Source: a virus. Taken from it: 24,688 nt of DNA. Shown in pieces: positions 15,358 through 23,951 of this stretch. Numbering within the stretch: position 1 is the stretch's first letter; each line of letters starts with the position of its first letter. The position numbers and the translations under genes are program-made. The DNA lies in the IMG/VR virus record IMGVR_UViG_3300025120_000515, positions 1 through 24,688 of that record, one strand, 5' to 3'. Under the pieces are notes generated by a model. That model made no database searches, had not been told where the DNA came from, and worked only from the letters and a program-made list of their open reading frames with translations.

Positions 15358-18300
15358 ATGAACGAATTACAAGAATATACAGCATCTATTCCAGATTCAA
15401 ACCCTAATAAAGCCGAGCTTATTAGACAGTGGAAAATAGAAAATAAATGGGGTCAGCAAGAAGTTGAAGAAGTAATTGAAACTCCTGTTGAAGAAGTAAA
15501 GGAAAAAGTTGTTGTGGAGGAGGATGCACCTGCAGCAACTACCCCGGAAGCATCCGAGAGTTCAGATTCTGGAAGTGGAACATCATATTCGATGTTCGAC
15601 GAAGAAGCAATAGCTAGTCAAAGTCTTGATATAATAAATCAAAGAGCTTCAAACTATAAAGAACAGCAAGACTTCGATAATAATGTTGATGGTGTTAAAA
15701 CTAAAGCTATATTAGATAAATACGAAATTGGAAGCGACGAAAGAACGCTTGCATACAAGCAGCTTAACTTAGCCCCTGACAATACTATTAATAAAGACTT
15801 GTACAAAGCTTATGATTCTTACATAGAAGATGCAGAAAAGTTATCAGAAAAAGTAGTAGAAGTTCAAGAAGGTGATGCTTATGGTATACAAGGATTGCCT
15901 AAAGTTGATTTTAGTAAAGTAGGAGAAGCTTTAGGTGAAGACACTGAAGACTATAATAATTTTGTTGCGTCTGTAGAAAATTTAGATCAAGTATCTGATT
16001 ACATAGAAAAAATAAAAAAAGAAAAAATAGAGCCAAAACCTATGACTATTGGCGAAAGAGCTGCTGGATCTTTTTTAGTTAATCTTCCACTTGGTTTAGA
16101 AAACGCTTGGGAAAGCTCTAAGGCTACAGCCGTTGATTTAATTGATAAATCTATGAAAGCATTGGGTAATACTCCAGAGTTTTTAATAGAGGCAAAAGCT
16201 GAAAGAGATCCTAATCTTATTGAGTTTGTTGACCCAGAGACTAATAAAAGAATATTATTCAGTGAAGATCCAAGTAGTTGGAAAAAATTAAAAGAAAGAA
16301 AACTAGCAGGTGAAGATATACCTTCTTTTATGGCTGGCTATGAAAACTTGCCTGACTTCTTGAAAGGTGAAGGTGAGGAAGAAATAGGTAGATCTGCTGA
16401 GAACTATATAATAAATCAATTTAAAAAGTCAGAAGCTTTAAATAAAGCTAGATTAGAAGTTGGAACTATAGTTAAAGACTTTGATATTACAAAACCTCTT
16501 GAGACTAAATTTGCTTCTGGCGGAGAGTTATTAGGTGGTGTTTTTGAAGCTTTTTCTGGCATAGTCTCCACAGCTATACCTGCAGCTTTAACTAGAGGAG
16601 CGTCTATAATGCCTCAAATAGCAGCTCCAATGTATGTTGATTACAATATTGAGAAAGCAAAAAGTAAATACGGTGATAACATAAATTCTATAAACAAATT
16701 AGTACGCAATGGAGAAACCGAAGTAATCACTCCGTTAATTCTTGGCGGTATGGCCGCTGGTCTTGAATACGTTGGATTTAAAGGTGTTGCTAAAAACTTA
16801 ATAGGTAAAACAGGTATAATGAAACCTGTTGTTTCAATGGTTTTAACACAAAATAAGGAAGGATTAACTGAACTTGGTCAACTTGGAACTGAAACCTTAA
16901 ATAAAAGCTTGGGTTCTGGTAAAAGTTTAAGTGACTCTATGGTTGACGCTTTAAAAGTTATGACTTCTAAGGAAGGTGTTAATAATTATTTAATGGGTGT
17001 TATTGGATCTGGACTTATGACTGGCCCTTCTACTGTTGGAAAGGCATTGATAACGGAAACTGAAGTTTTCAACAGTGCTGCTAAACATATAAATACTATT
17101 TCATCTTTACAGCTTCAAAGATCTCAAAATAAAAACAAAGACTTTAGAAGAGCTATAGATATTCAAATACAAGAAACAGAGTCATCTTTAAAAAACTTAT
17201 TAGAAAACACAAATAAGTTAGCTAACACAATGACTAAAAATGAACAGTCTGAGGTTTTAGACTTGTTAAATGAAAAATCTAAAAACAACAAAACACTAGA
17301 AGGTTTAAACAATTCGTTTAAAATGGGTGAGTTGACAGCTCAGCAATACGGATCTGCTAAAGGCGCTTTGGTTAATAAAAATAAAAAACTATCTAGCGAA
17401 GCATCTAGAGTGTTAGCAAATGCAAATACAAGGCTTATAGACGCAGAGGTTGAAACTGTTAAGAAGTTTGCTGGAGAAGATAAAGTAAAAGTTTATAATA
17501 CTATTAAAGAGTTTGTAGACGCTACAGGGCAAGACGCGGATGTAGATGCTTATATAAATCCTGACGGTAAAATATTTATAAACAAACAACGGGCTGCAGA
17601 AGTTGGAGCTGTAACCGCTGGGTCACACGAGCTTTTACATAAAATAATAAAGCAATCTTTTTCAGATCCTGAAACAGCGGCTAGACTAGTAGAAGATTTT
17701 AAAAGCATATTAAGTGAAAAAGAAAAAGCGGTAATACAAAAGCGTATTGATAAAAATTACTCTGGAGAATCTAGTATAATTAAAGATGAAGAGTTTTTAA
17801 CTTCATTTTCTGATGCTATAGGCAAAGGTGAGCTAAAATGGTCTGACAATCTTACGGAGACTTTTATGAGACTTGCTAAGCCAATATTAAACATATTTAG
17901 AGGCAAAGGCTATGGGAAGCTTGAATTTGAAAGCGGACGTGATGTTTATGACTTTATAAAAGATTATCAAAAAAATATTAAAAAAGGTAAAATCTCTGAA
18001 AGAGCTGAACTAGTAATGGCCACTGGAGAGAATGTTGTAGCTGAAGATATAAAAACTTCTTTATCAGCTAAAGACTCAGCTGCAGTTAACGAGCTTTACG
18101 AGACTCAAGGCGATGCTGCTTTAATGGATGTTGTTGATTTAATGACTCCAACAGCTAAAGGTTTGACTGAGAACTTTAGAAATAGACCTAAATACTCTGA
18201 ATTCAAGGATCAACTACAAGATGAAATACTTACAGGTAGAAGAGGTATAATGGAAACCATCATGGGTTATCCGGCTTACGTTAAAAAACAGGAGGCTGAA

Positions 18301-21300
18301 GGGAAAGCTGTAGCCCCTTTATCTGGTTACTTAAATAATTCCTTTTCAACAAAAACAGGTTTTAAAAGGTACATAGAAATAGCTGATAGAGTACTAGGTA
18401 AAGATGAACAAAGTCAGTTCACTCAAGAAATAAACGAAGAAGCTACATCTGTAGTAGATGAAGATGCTAGCGTTGAAACAGAAACTGTAGAACCTACAAA
18501 AGAAAGAGAAAGCTTAAGAAAAAAGATAGAATTAACACCCGAGGTAACTCAGAAGGTTAGAGACGCTGTCGCTAAGACGTTCGGGACTAAGCTGCCAGAC
18601 ATCAACTCTCCTAAGTTTAGGATGGCTTTACAGAAGGCTTTTAGGACAGAGTTAAAAACTACTATGGCTAAAGATGTTATGGGTAGTAGAGCAGCTTTTG
18701 AGACTTTTTTAAGAGACAATTTTGAAACTATATTCGAAGTTATACCTCAAGGTGTAATGAACAAAAGGTTTAAAGCTTTCATAGAGCCTGTACTAGATAG
18801 TAGTGGAAAGCAAAAAAGAGAAAAGACTGCGGTAGGCAAGCCAATTTTTAAGAAAAAGCCAGTAGTAAAAGCAGAGTTTATAAAATACTTTTTAGGCAGT
18901 GAAGTAGGTGGATCTACTAAGGGTACTAGAAAAGACGCATTAGCCGAAGTATTGGCTGAAGAGTTTGCTTTTGACGCAACTATGGAGACTATTCAAACCG
19001 AAGACGTTGCTATAAAGAGAGAGTTTTTAGATAAAGGACAGACTACAGAAAAAGTCTCTAAAAAAATAGATAGACCTTCTGCTATGAAGTTTAGCAAAAC
19101 TAAAGCTGTTGGTGAGATAAATATATTTTTAGAAAATCAAACTTTTGAAAAAGTTGCAGATGAATTAGCTGCTGACAACAAACAATGGAAATTTATAGCC
19201 AACGCGATAGGAGTAGACGTTATAAGTGCAAAAAAACCTGAAGATGTTGCAAAGATGCAGGAATGGGTTAGAGACGTACTAGCTCCAAGAATAAGCAAAT
19301 CATTTTTTACTAATGGCACTTTTGCTAACGCCGGAACAAGTGCTGCTAAAAGAAATTTCTTTTTTACTTCGGGCTTTAAAACGCAAGATGGGAGCGTAGG
19401 AGAGTTAGGTATTTTATTGCAAGATGCTATTTTTGGAAAAGACAATGAAAATATAAGTCGAGCTGTTAACAGGCAAACTTATGTGACAGGCGGGCAAAGC
19501 GGTAAAATTAGTGAAAAATTTATTAAAAAATTTAACACTAAAGAATTTAAAAAAGAACAACAGCAAAAATTAGACGGCTTAAAGGACATTTTTAAAGTAT
19601 TTGAAACGTTAATGAAAGAAGATAAAAGCAATGCTTCTTTTATAATAGCTTTACTAGGCAGTACAAGCCAGGGTATGGGGCATTTTGTAAGAACATCCGC
19701 TCCTGTTAAATTTTATGCTAAAGATGTTTCAAGCGGTATAGTAGAAGAGCACACAATGCCAGCTAGTCTAGTTGCTAAGTATTTATTTAATTCAGCGTAT
19801 GCGGGTACTTTAAATAAAGACTTTAAAGGCATTGAAAACAATTATTTTCAAGGAGCATTACCTTTTGCTGATGATAAAAAACTTAAAGGAACAAAACCTA
19901 ACGGAAAACCCTTCAATTATACAGCTATGACTCCAGAAGGTTGGAAAATAACTGATAATATTTGGGCTAGATATTTTAATATAAACGTAGGTTTAACAAG
20001 CGGAGGTATTGACCCTAGCAATATAGTATTATCTAATGGCAAAACTGTTTACGAAACTTATAACATAACTTCTACAGGTGTCAAGGTTGACGCTAAAGCT
20101 AAGTTTTCTAGATCAAAAGCTAACGAATTAGACAATGATTTAGTCCCTAAAGCTATAGCTTATGATAAACCGGTAACTACCCAAACATTAATAAACGCTT
20201 TAGCTAAAACTGACAAAGCTTTAAACAATGCTAGAAAAATAGACCCACCTATTAAAAAAATTAGAGTATTTGATTTTGATGATACGTTGGCTACGTCTAA
20301 AAGCATGGTCGTTGTTAATATGCCAGATGGAACTACTAAAAAAATTAACGCAACTCAATTTGCTCAACAAGCGGCTAACTTAGAGGCTGAAGGGGCTAAA
20401 TTTGATTTTACTGAATTTAGCAAAGTAGTTAAAGGTAAAAAAGGACCGTTGTTTAGTGTAGCTCAAAAAATATCTGATGTTAGAGGAACTGAAGACGTGT
20501 TTATACTTACCGCAAGACCTCAAGAGGCAGCAGGTCCTATAAGAGCTTTTATGAAAGCAAATGGTATAGATATACCTTTAGCTAATATAACTGGCTTAGG
20601 AGATGGCACAGCGCAAGCTAAGGCTGGATGGATGATGGGTAAAGCAGCCGAAGGTTATAATGATTTCTATTTTGCAGATGATGCAGTAAAAAATGTAAAA
20701 GCAGTTGAAGAAGTACTAAGTCAAATTGATGTTAAATCTAAAGTACAAATAGCTAAATTTAGCAAAACTAAAACCTTTGATACTATCGTAAACGATATGA
20801 TCGAGGATTCATCTGGTATTGAAACTTATAAAAATTACTCTGCAGCTAGAGCTCAAACAGTTGGCGCTAGTAAAGGTAGGTTTAATTTCTTTATTCCACC
20901 TTCCGCTGAAGATTTTACAGGGTTATTATATAAAATGCTAGGTAAAGGCAAGAAAGGTGATGCTCAAATGGCATTTCTAAAAGCTAACTTATTAGATCCT
21001 TATGATAGAGCTGAATCAGCTGTAACACAGGCTAAGATATCTGCAGCAAATGATTTTAAAGCTTTAAAAACACAATTAAAAACTCTACCTACAAGCTTAA
21101 GCGTGCCGACAGGTGTTGGAGGGTTTACATATTCTCACGCAGTACGTGTGGCTATCTGGACAGCTCAAGGCATGGAAATTCCAGGCTTGTCTAAAAGAGA
21201 TATTCAAGAATTAAATGACTTTATACAAAGCAATGATGAATTAAAGACCTTTGCTAACGAGCTAATAGTTATACAAAAAGGTAAACCTTACCCAAAACCA

Positions 21301-23193
21301 GGCAAAGACTGGCTAGGTGGTAATATTACTAGTGATATCATAAATGATATTAATAAAGTTAACCGAGCTGAGTACCAGCAAGAGTGGAGAGAGAACGTAG
21401 ACATTATATTCTCTGAGGATAACATGAACAAGATGGAGGCTGCATACGGAACTAGATGGCGTGAAGCTATGGAAGATTCTCTTCGTAGAATGAAGTCAGG
21501 TAGTAACAGACCACCAGGAGGCAATAGAGCCACAGACGGCATACTAGATTGGTTAAACAACTCTGTTGGTGCTGTAATGTTCCTTAACACACGTTCCGCG
21601 TTATTACAGACCATCTCTGCGGTAAACTTCATAAACTGGGGTGATAATAATATAGTGAAAGCAGGTGCAGCTTTTGCAAATCAAAAACAATTCTGGTCTG
21701 ATTTTATGACTCTTATGAACTCTGACTACTTAGTTGAACGTAGAAACGGTCTTAAGATTAATGTAAGTGAATCTGAAATTGCAGATGCAGTTAGAGATTC
21801 AGGCAACAAAGTTAAATCAGCTATAGCGTTTTTACTTAGTAAAGGTTTTGTAATGACTAGATTTGCGGATAGTTTTGCTATTGCAACTGGTGGTTCTACT
21901 TTTTACAGAAACAGAGTGAAAGCTTTAGTAGCTAAAGGTATGGAACAGAAGGCAGCGGAAGCACAAGCTTTTGAAGATTTTAGACAGATAGCAGAAGAAA
22001 GTCAGCAGTCTAGTAATCCAAATAGAATTAGTGCGCAGCAAGCGTCAGCTGCTGGTCGTGTTATATTAGCTTGGGCGAATACGCCGATGCAATATGCTCG
22101 TATACAAAAAAGAGCTGGTCAAGATCTTATAAATGGTCGTGGAGACTGGAGAACAAATGTATCTAAGATAGTTTACTACGGTGCTATTCAGAATTTAATA
22201 TTTAACTCTTTGCAACAAGCAGTGTTTGCTTTAGGGTTCGGTGAAGATGATGAAGAGAAAGATGCTAAGAAAAATGATAAGATTTCTAGAGTAGCAAACG
22301 GTATGATTGATTCGCAACTTAAAGGATTAGGTATTGGCGGCGCGGCTGTTTTGGCTCTTAAAAGTACTTTGATGGAATTAGGTAAGCAGCATGCTAAGAA
22401 AAGGCCTGAGTATGACGAAGCTGTATTTGACTTATTAAACTTCTCTCCACCGCTAGGATCTAAAGTTAACAAAATAAGAGGTGGTCTTAGAAGCTTTAGC
22501 TGGAATAAGAAAGAAATGAAAGAGAAAGGTTTTAGCTTAGATAACCCGTCTTATTTAGCAGGTGCTCAAGTAGTGACTGGTCTTACTAACGTACCTCTTG
22601 ATAGAGTAGCAAAGAAAATAAATAATGTAAGAGGTATAGTAAATGAAGAGTCTGCACTTTGGCAGAAAGTTGCTCTAGGTCTTGGATGGTCAACTTGGGA
22701 ATTAGGTCTTGGTTATTACGGAGGTTTTGACGCAGCTAAAGTTCTTACGCCTGAAGAAGAGAAAGTTAAAGAAATTGATGACATGAAGAAGTTAACTAAA
22801 ACTAAAGAGCAAGTTGATATGCTATTAGATTTAGGTTTGTCTAAACAAGAAATAAAAGCTTTAGGTAAAGAACAAAACAGAGTTGAAAAGATAATAGAAT
22901 TACAAAATGCAGAAGCTGAACCTAAAAAAGAAGCTGAAGTTAAAGAAGAAATAAAAGAAGAAACTAAACCCACGCCAGTTGCAAAACCTAAACCAACTCC
23001 AAAGCCTAAAGTAAAAACCGTAAGTGCAGAAGCTAGACTTAGAAGACAGTTTGATTCTATTAAAGATGAAAACAAACCTGATCAAGTAAAAACATTACTT
23101 AAGTTTGGACTATCTAAAAAAGAAATACGGGATTTAAAATACGAAAAAAACAGAGTTGAAAAAATATTAGAACTAATGCCAAAAAATAAATAA
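15358..23193 (+). CDS. Giant internal virion polyvalent protein: zincin and HAD phosphatase modules (2611 aa)
   Basis: At 2611 residues this is the largest gene here and resembles polyvalent proteins that phages package and deliver with DNA. Residues 1-90 are acidic and Pro/Ser/Thr-rich. About 395-435 are hydrophobic and may cross or touch the membrane. A zinc-metallopeptidase motif HELLH is at 757-761, with an EEFLTSFSDAI segment about 50 residues on that may give the third ligand. A HAD-type phosphatase follows: motif I DFDDT at 1639-1643, motif II ILTAR with Thr1718, and acidic DD at 1774-1775. KFS(K/R)(T/S)K motifs at 1244, 1582 and 1800 delimit modules. About 1815-2460 is a long conserved region (FNFFIPPSAEDF, ANTPMQYARI, STWELGLGYYG) that I recall from marine phage giant proteins. 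A duplicated 31-aa motif ends the protein. Activity and delivery are inferred. Confidence 0.65.
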   Translation: MNELQEYTASIPDSNPNKAELIRQWKIENKWGQQEVEEVIETPVEEVKEKVVVEEDAPAATTPEASESSDSGSGTSYSMFDEEAIASQSLDIINQRASNYKEQQDFDNNVDGVKTKAILDKYEIGSDERTLAYKQLNLAPDNTINKDLYKAYDSYIEDAEKLSEKVVEVQEGDAYGIQGLPKVDFSKVGEALGEDTEDYNNFVASVENLDQVSDYIEKIKKEKIEPKPMTIGERAAGSFLVNLPLGLENAWESSKATAVDLIDKSMKALGNTPEFLIEAKAERDPNLIEFVDPETNKRILFSEDPSSWKKLKERKLAGEDIPSFMAGYENLPDFLKGEGEEEIGRSAENYIINQFKKSEALNKARLEVGTIVKDFDITKPLETKFASGGELLGGVFEAFSGIVSTAIPAALTRGASIMPQIAAPMYVDYNIEKAKSKYGDNINSINKLVRNGETEVITPLILGGMAAGLEYVGFKGVAKNLIGKTGIMKPVVSMVLTQNKEGLTELGQLGTETLNKSLGSGKSLSDSMVDALKVMTSKEGVNNYLMGVIGSGLMTGPSTVGKALITETEVFNSAAKHINTISSLQLQRSQNKNKDFRRAIDIQIQETESSLKNLLENTNKLANTMTKNEQSEVLDLLNEKSKNNKTLEGLNNSFKMGELTAQQYGSAKGALVNKNKKLSSEASRVLANANTRLIDAEVETVKKFAGEDKVKVYNTIKEFVDATGQDADVDAYINPDGKIFINKQRAAEVGAVTAGSHELLHKIIKQSFSDPETAARLVEDFKSILSEKEKAVIQKRIDKNYSGESSIIKDEEFLTSFSDAIGKGELKWSDNLTETFMRLAKPILNIFRGKGYGKLEFESGRDVYDFIKDYQKNIKKGKISERAELVMATGENVVAEDIKTSLSAKDSAAVNELYETQGDAALMDVVDLMTPTAKGLTENFRNRPKYSEFKDQLQDEILTGRRGIMETIMGYPAYVKKQEAEGKAVAPLSGYLNNSFSTKTGFKRYIEIADRVLGKDEQSQFTQEINEEATSVVDEDASVETETVEPTKERESLRKKIELTPEVTQKVRDAVAKTFGTKLPDINSPKFRMALQKAFRTELKTTMAKDVMGSRAAFETFLRDNFETIFEVIPQGVMNKRFKAFIEPVLDSSGKQKREKTAVGKPIFKKKPVVKAEFIKYFLGSEVGGSTKGTRKDALAEVLAEEFAFDATMETIQTEDVAIKREFLDKGQTTEKVSKKIDRPSAMKFSKTKAVGEINIFLENQTFEKVADELAADNKQWKFIANAIGVDVISAKKPEDVAKMQEWVRDVLAPRISKSFFTNGTFANAGTSAAKRNFFFTSGFKTQDGSVGELGILLQDAIFGKDNENISRAVNRQTYVTGGQSGKISEKFIKKFNTKEFKKEQQQKLDGLKDIFKVFETLMKEDKSNASFIIALLGSTSQGMGHFVRTSAPVKFYAKDVSSGIVEEHTMPASLVAKYLFNSAYAGTLNKDFKGIENNYFQGALPFADDKKLKGTKPNGKPFNYTAMTPEGWKITDNIWARYFNINVGLTSGGIDPSNIVLSNGKTVYETYNITSTGVKVDAKAKFSRSKANELDNDLVPKAIAYDKPVTTQTLINALAKTDKALNNARKIDPPIKKIRVFDFDDTLATSKSMVVVNMPDGTTKKINATQFAQQAANLEAEGAKFDFTEFSKVVKGKKGPLFSVAQKISDVRGTEDVFILTARPQEAAGPIRAFMKANGIDIPLANITGLGDGTAQAKAGWMMGKAAEGYNDFYFADDAVKNVKAVEEVLSQIDVKSKVQIAKFSKTKTFDTIVNDMIEDSSGIETYKNYSAARAQTVGASKGRFNFFIPPSAEDFTGLLYKMLGKGKKGDAQMAFLKANLLDPYDRAESAVTQAKISAANDFKALKTQLKTLPTSLSVPTGVGGFTYSHAVRVAIWTAQGMEIPGLSKRDIQELNDFIQSNDELKTFANELIVIQKGKPYPKPGKDWLGGNITSDIINDINKVNRAEYQQEWRENVDIIFSEDNMNKMEAAYGTRWREAMEDSLRRMKSGSNRPPGGNRATDGILDWLNNSVGAVMFLNTRSALLQTISAVNFINWGDNNIVKAGAAFANQKQFWSDFMTLMNSDYLVERRNGLKINVSESEIADAVRDSGNKVKSAIAFLLSKGFVMTRFADSFAIATGGSTFYRNRVKALVAKGMEQKAAEAQAFEDFRQIAEESQQSSNPNRISAQQASAAGRVILAWANTPMQYARIQKRAGQDLINGRGDWRTNVSKIVYYGAIQNLIFNSLQQAVFALGFGEDDEEKDAKKNDKISRVANGMIDSQLKGLGIGGAAVLALKSTLMELGKQHAKKRPEYDEAVFDLLNFSPPLGSKVNKIRGGLRSFSWNKKEMKEKGFSLDNPSYLAGAQVVTGLTNVPLDRVAKKINNVRGIVNEESALWQKVALGLGWSTWELGLGYYGGFDAAKVLTPEEEKVKEIDDMKKLTKTKEQVDMLLDLGLSKQEIKALGKEQNRVEKIIELQNAEAEPKKEAEVKEEIKEETKPTPVAKPKPTPKPKVKTVSAEARLRRQFDSIKDENKPDQVKTLLKFGLSKKEIRDLKYEKNRVEKILELMPKNK
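19087..19104 (+). repeat. KFSKTK module-boundary motif, copy 1
   Basis: Encodes KFSKTK at residues 1244-1249 of the giant protein, after an Asp/Lys linker and before a new module starting VGEINIFL. It is identical at protein level to the copy at 20755. Confidence 0.6.
20101..20118 (+). repeat. KFSRSK module-boundary motif, copy 2
   Basis: Encodes KFSRSK at residues 1582-1587, preceded by DAKA and followed by a short linker into the HAD domain, whose first catalytic Asp is at 1639. It differs from the other copies by K to R and T to S. Confidence 0.55.
20755..20772 (+). repeat. KFSKTK module-boundary motif, copy 3
   Basis: Encodes KFSKTK at residues 1800-1805, directly after the last HAD helix and before the C-terminal conserved region that begins near residue 1835 with RFNFFIPP. 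Same peptide as copy 1. Confidence 0.6.
22810..22902 (+). repeat. C-terminal 31-aa motif, copy 1
   Basis: Encodes QV-x3-LL-x-GLSK-x-EI-x-L ending in NRVEKIIEL, a short helical unit. It is followed by a Glu/Lys- then Pro/Lys-rich linker (KPTPVAKPKPTPKPK) leading to the second copy. Confidence 0.7.
23083..23175 (+). repeat. C-terminal 31-aa motif, copy 2
   Basis: Encodes the second unit, with QVKTLLKFGLSKKEIRDL and NRVEKILEL aligning without gaps to copy 1. It forms the very end of the giant protein, six codons before the stop. The DNA copies have diverged at many third positions, so the duplication is not recent. Confidence 0.7.
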
Positions 23194-23354
23194 TGAGTAT
23201 ATCAGACATCAAACTTTACGCTATGAACGTAGGCGCAATAGGAGTTACAACTTTCACGCAAATAGAAGATTATTTAAAAGTGTTTTTACTTTTAGTAACT
23301 ATTGGATACACGCTTCACAAGTGGGTTAATCTTAAAAAAGAAAAAGATGAATAA
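23193..23354 (+). CDS. Small single-TM protein, possible holin (53 aa)
   Basis: A short ORF starting at an ATG whose A is the last base of the preceding stop (TAATG). The 53-aa product begins MSISDIKLYAMNVGAIGVT, has one likely membrane helix at residues of about 28-45 (LKVFLLLVTIGYTLHKW), and ends in a basic-acidic tail (NLKKEKDE). It is the first gene of a cassette containing an endolysin-type amidase, which suits a holin, pinholin or similar membrane-lesion protein. Against this, it has only one clear membrane helix and its family is not named. I recall similar short proteins beside amidase genes in uncultured marine phages. The coding call is strong because both borders overlap neighbours in the same style as the rest of the cassette. 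Confidence 0.6.
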   Translation: MSISDIKLYAMNVGAIGVTTFTQIEDYLKVFLLLVTIGYTLHKWVNLKKEKDE

Positions 23355-23634
23355 ACAGTCACCGTTTCAAATTAAAGAAGCAGCTTACGAAAAGCAGAAT
23401 AGAAAGATGCGTAAGGATTATACATCTGAAACAGGTAAGAAATTAGGATCAAGACAAACCTCAGGTACAGGAAAACGTAGAGTTTCATTTGCATGTAGAT
23501 TTGCTGGTATGGCAGGTGCTATGAAAGACGCTAAAGGAGAACCAACAAAGAAAGCTATGGCTTTAAAAAAATGGGGTTTTGGTAGCGTTGCAGCTGCTAA
23601 AAGCTTTTGTAGTAAAAATAAATCTAAAAAATAA
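23347..23634 (+). CDS. Small basic phage protein with GEPTKKAMALKKW motif (95 aa)
   Basis: I chose the ATG at 23347, which overlaps the previous stop by eight bases (ATGAATAA), over an in-frame TTG at 23302 inside the 53-aa gene. The product is strongly basic, with a Gly/Ser/Thr/Arg linker (GSRQTSGTGKRRVSFACRFA) and a conserved end: GMAGAMKDAKGEPTKKAMAL followed by KKWGF and a Cys-containing Lys tail. From memory this matches a family of small basic proteins in cyanophages and other marine phages (perhaps DUF6321-like). The function is not known. Two cysteines and many Lys/Arg residues suggest nucleic-acid or virion binding, but nothing in the sequence proves this. Confidence 0.6.
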   Translation: MNKQSPFQIKEAAYEKQNRKMRKDYTSETGKKLGSRQTSGTGKRRVSFACRFAGMAGAMKDAKGEPTKKAMALKKWGFGSVAAAKSFCSKNKSKK

Positions 23635-23636
23635 TT

Positions 23637-23951
23637 ATGGAATCAGGACTTTACAAAAAATACATAGGATCTCCTTGTAAGAAAAACGGAATAGACCCTA
23701 GCTTTGACAAAGACTTTAAAGAGCTTCAAGCGGTAAACAAAACAAAAGATGTTCCTCTTGGAACAGTTAAATCTACTTTAGTAGATGAGTACCAATTTAA
23801 TAAATCTTTAGATGATTGGAATAAAATGACTAGTCAACCAGGTTATGATTCAAAAAAATCAAATGAGGCTTTTCGTAAAATAGAAAAAATGAAAACTAAA
23901 GACAAACAAGGCAAGGTAGTAAGTGCTATGTCTGTTTTTATTGATGATTAA
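23637..23951 (+). CDS. Small hypothetical phage protein (104 aa)
   Basis: The start follows the preceding stop by two bases and the stop overlaps the amidase start (TAATG), so the gene is embedded in the cassette. The product has a short N-terminus with a single Cys (KKYIGSPCKKNG), then charged helical sequence rich in Lys and Asp, and ends MSVFIDD. There is no signal peptide, membrane segment or known motif. Translation is probably coupled to the amidase. A role in lysis or late morphogenesis is possible only from position; I do not recognise the family. Confidence 0.55.
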   Translation: MESGLYKKYIGSPCKKNGIDPSFDKDFKELQAVNKTKDVPLGTVKSTLVDEYQFNKSLDDWNKMTSQPGYDSKKSNEAFRKIEKMKTKDKQGKVVSAMSVFIDD

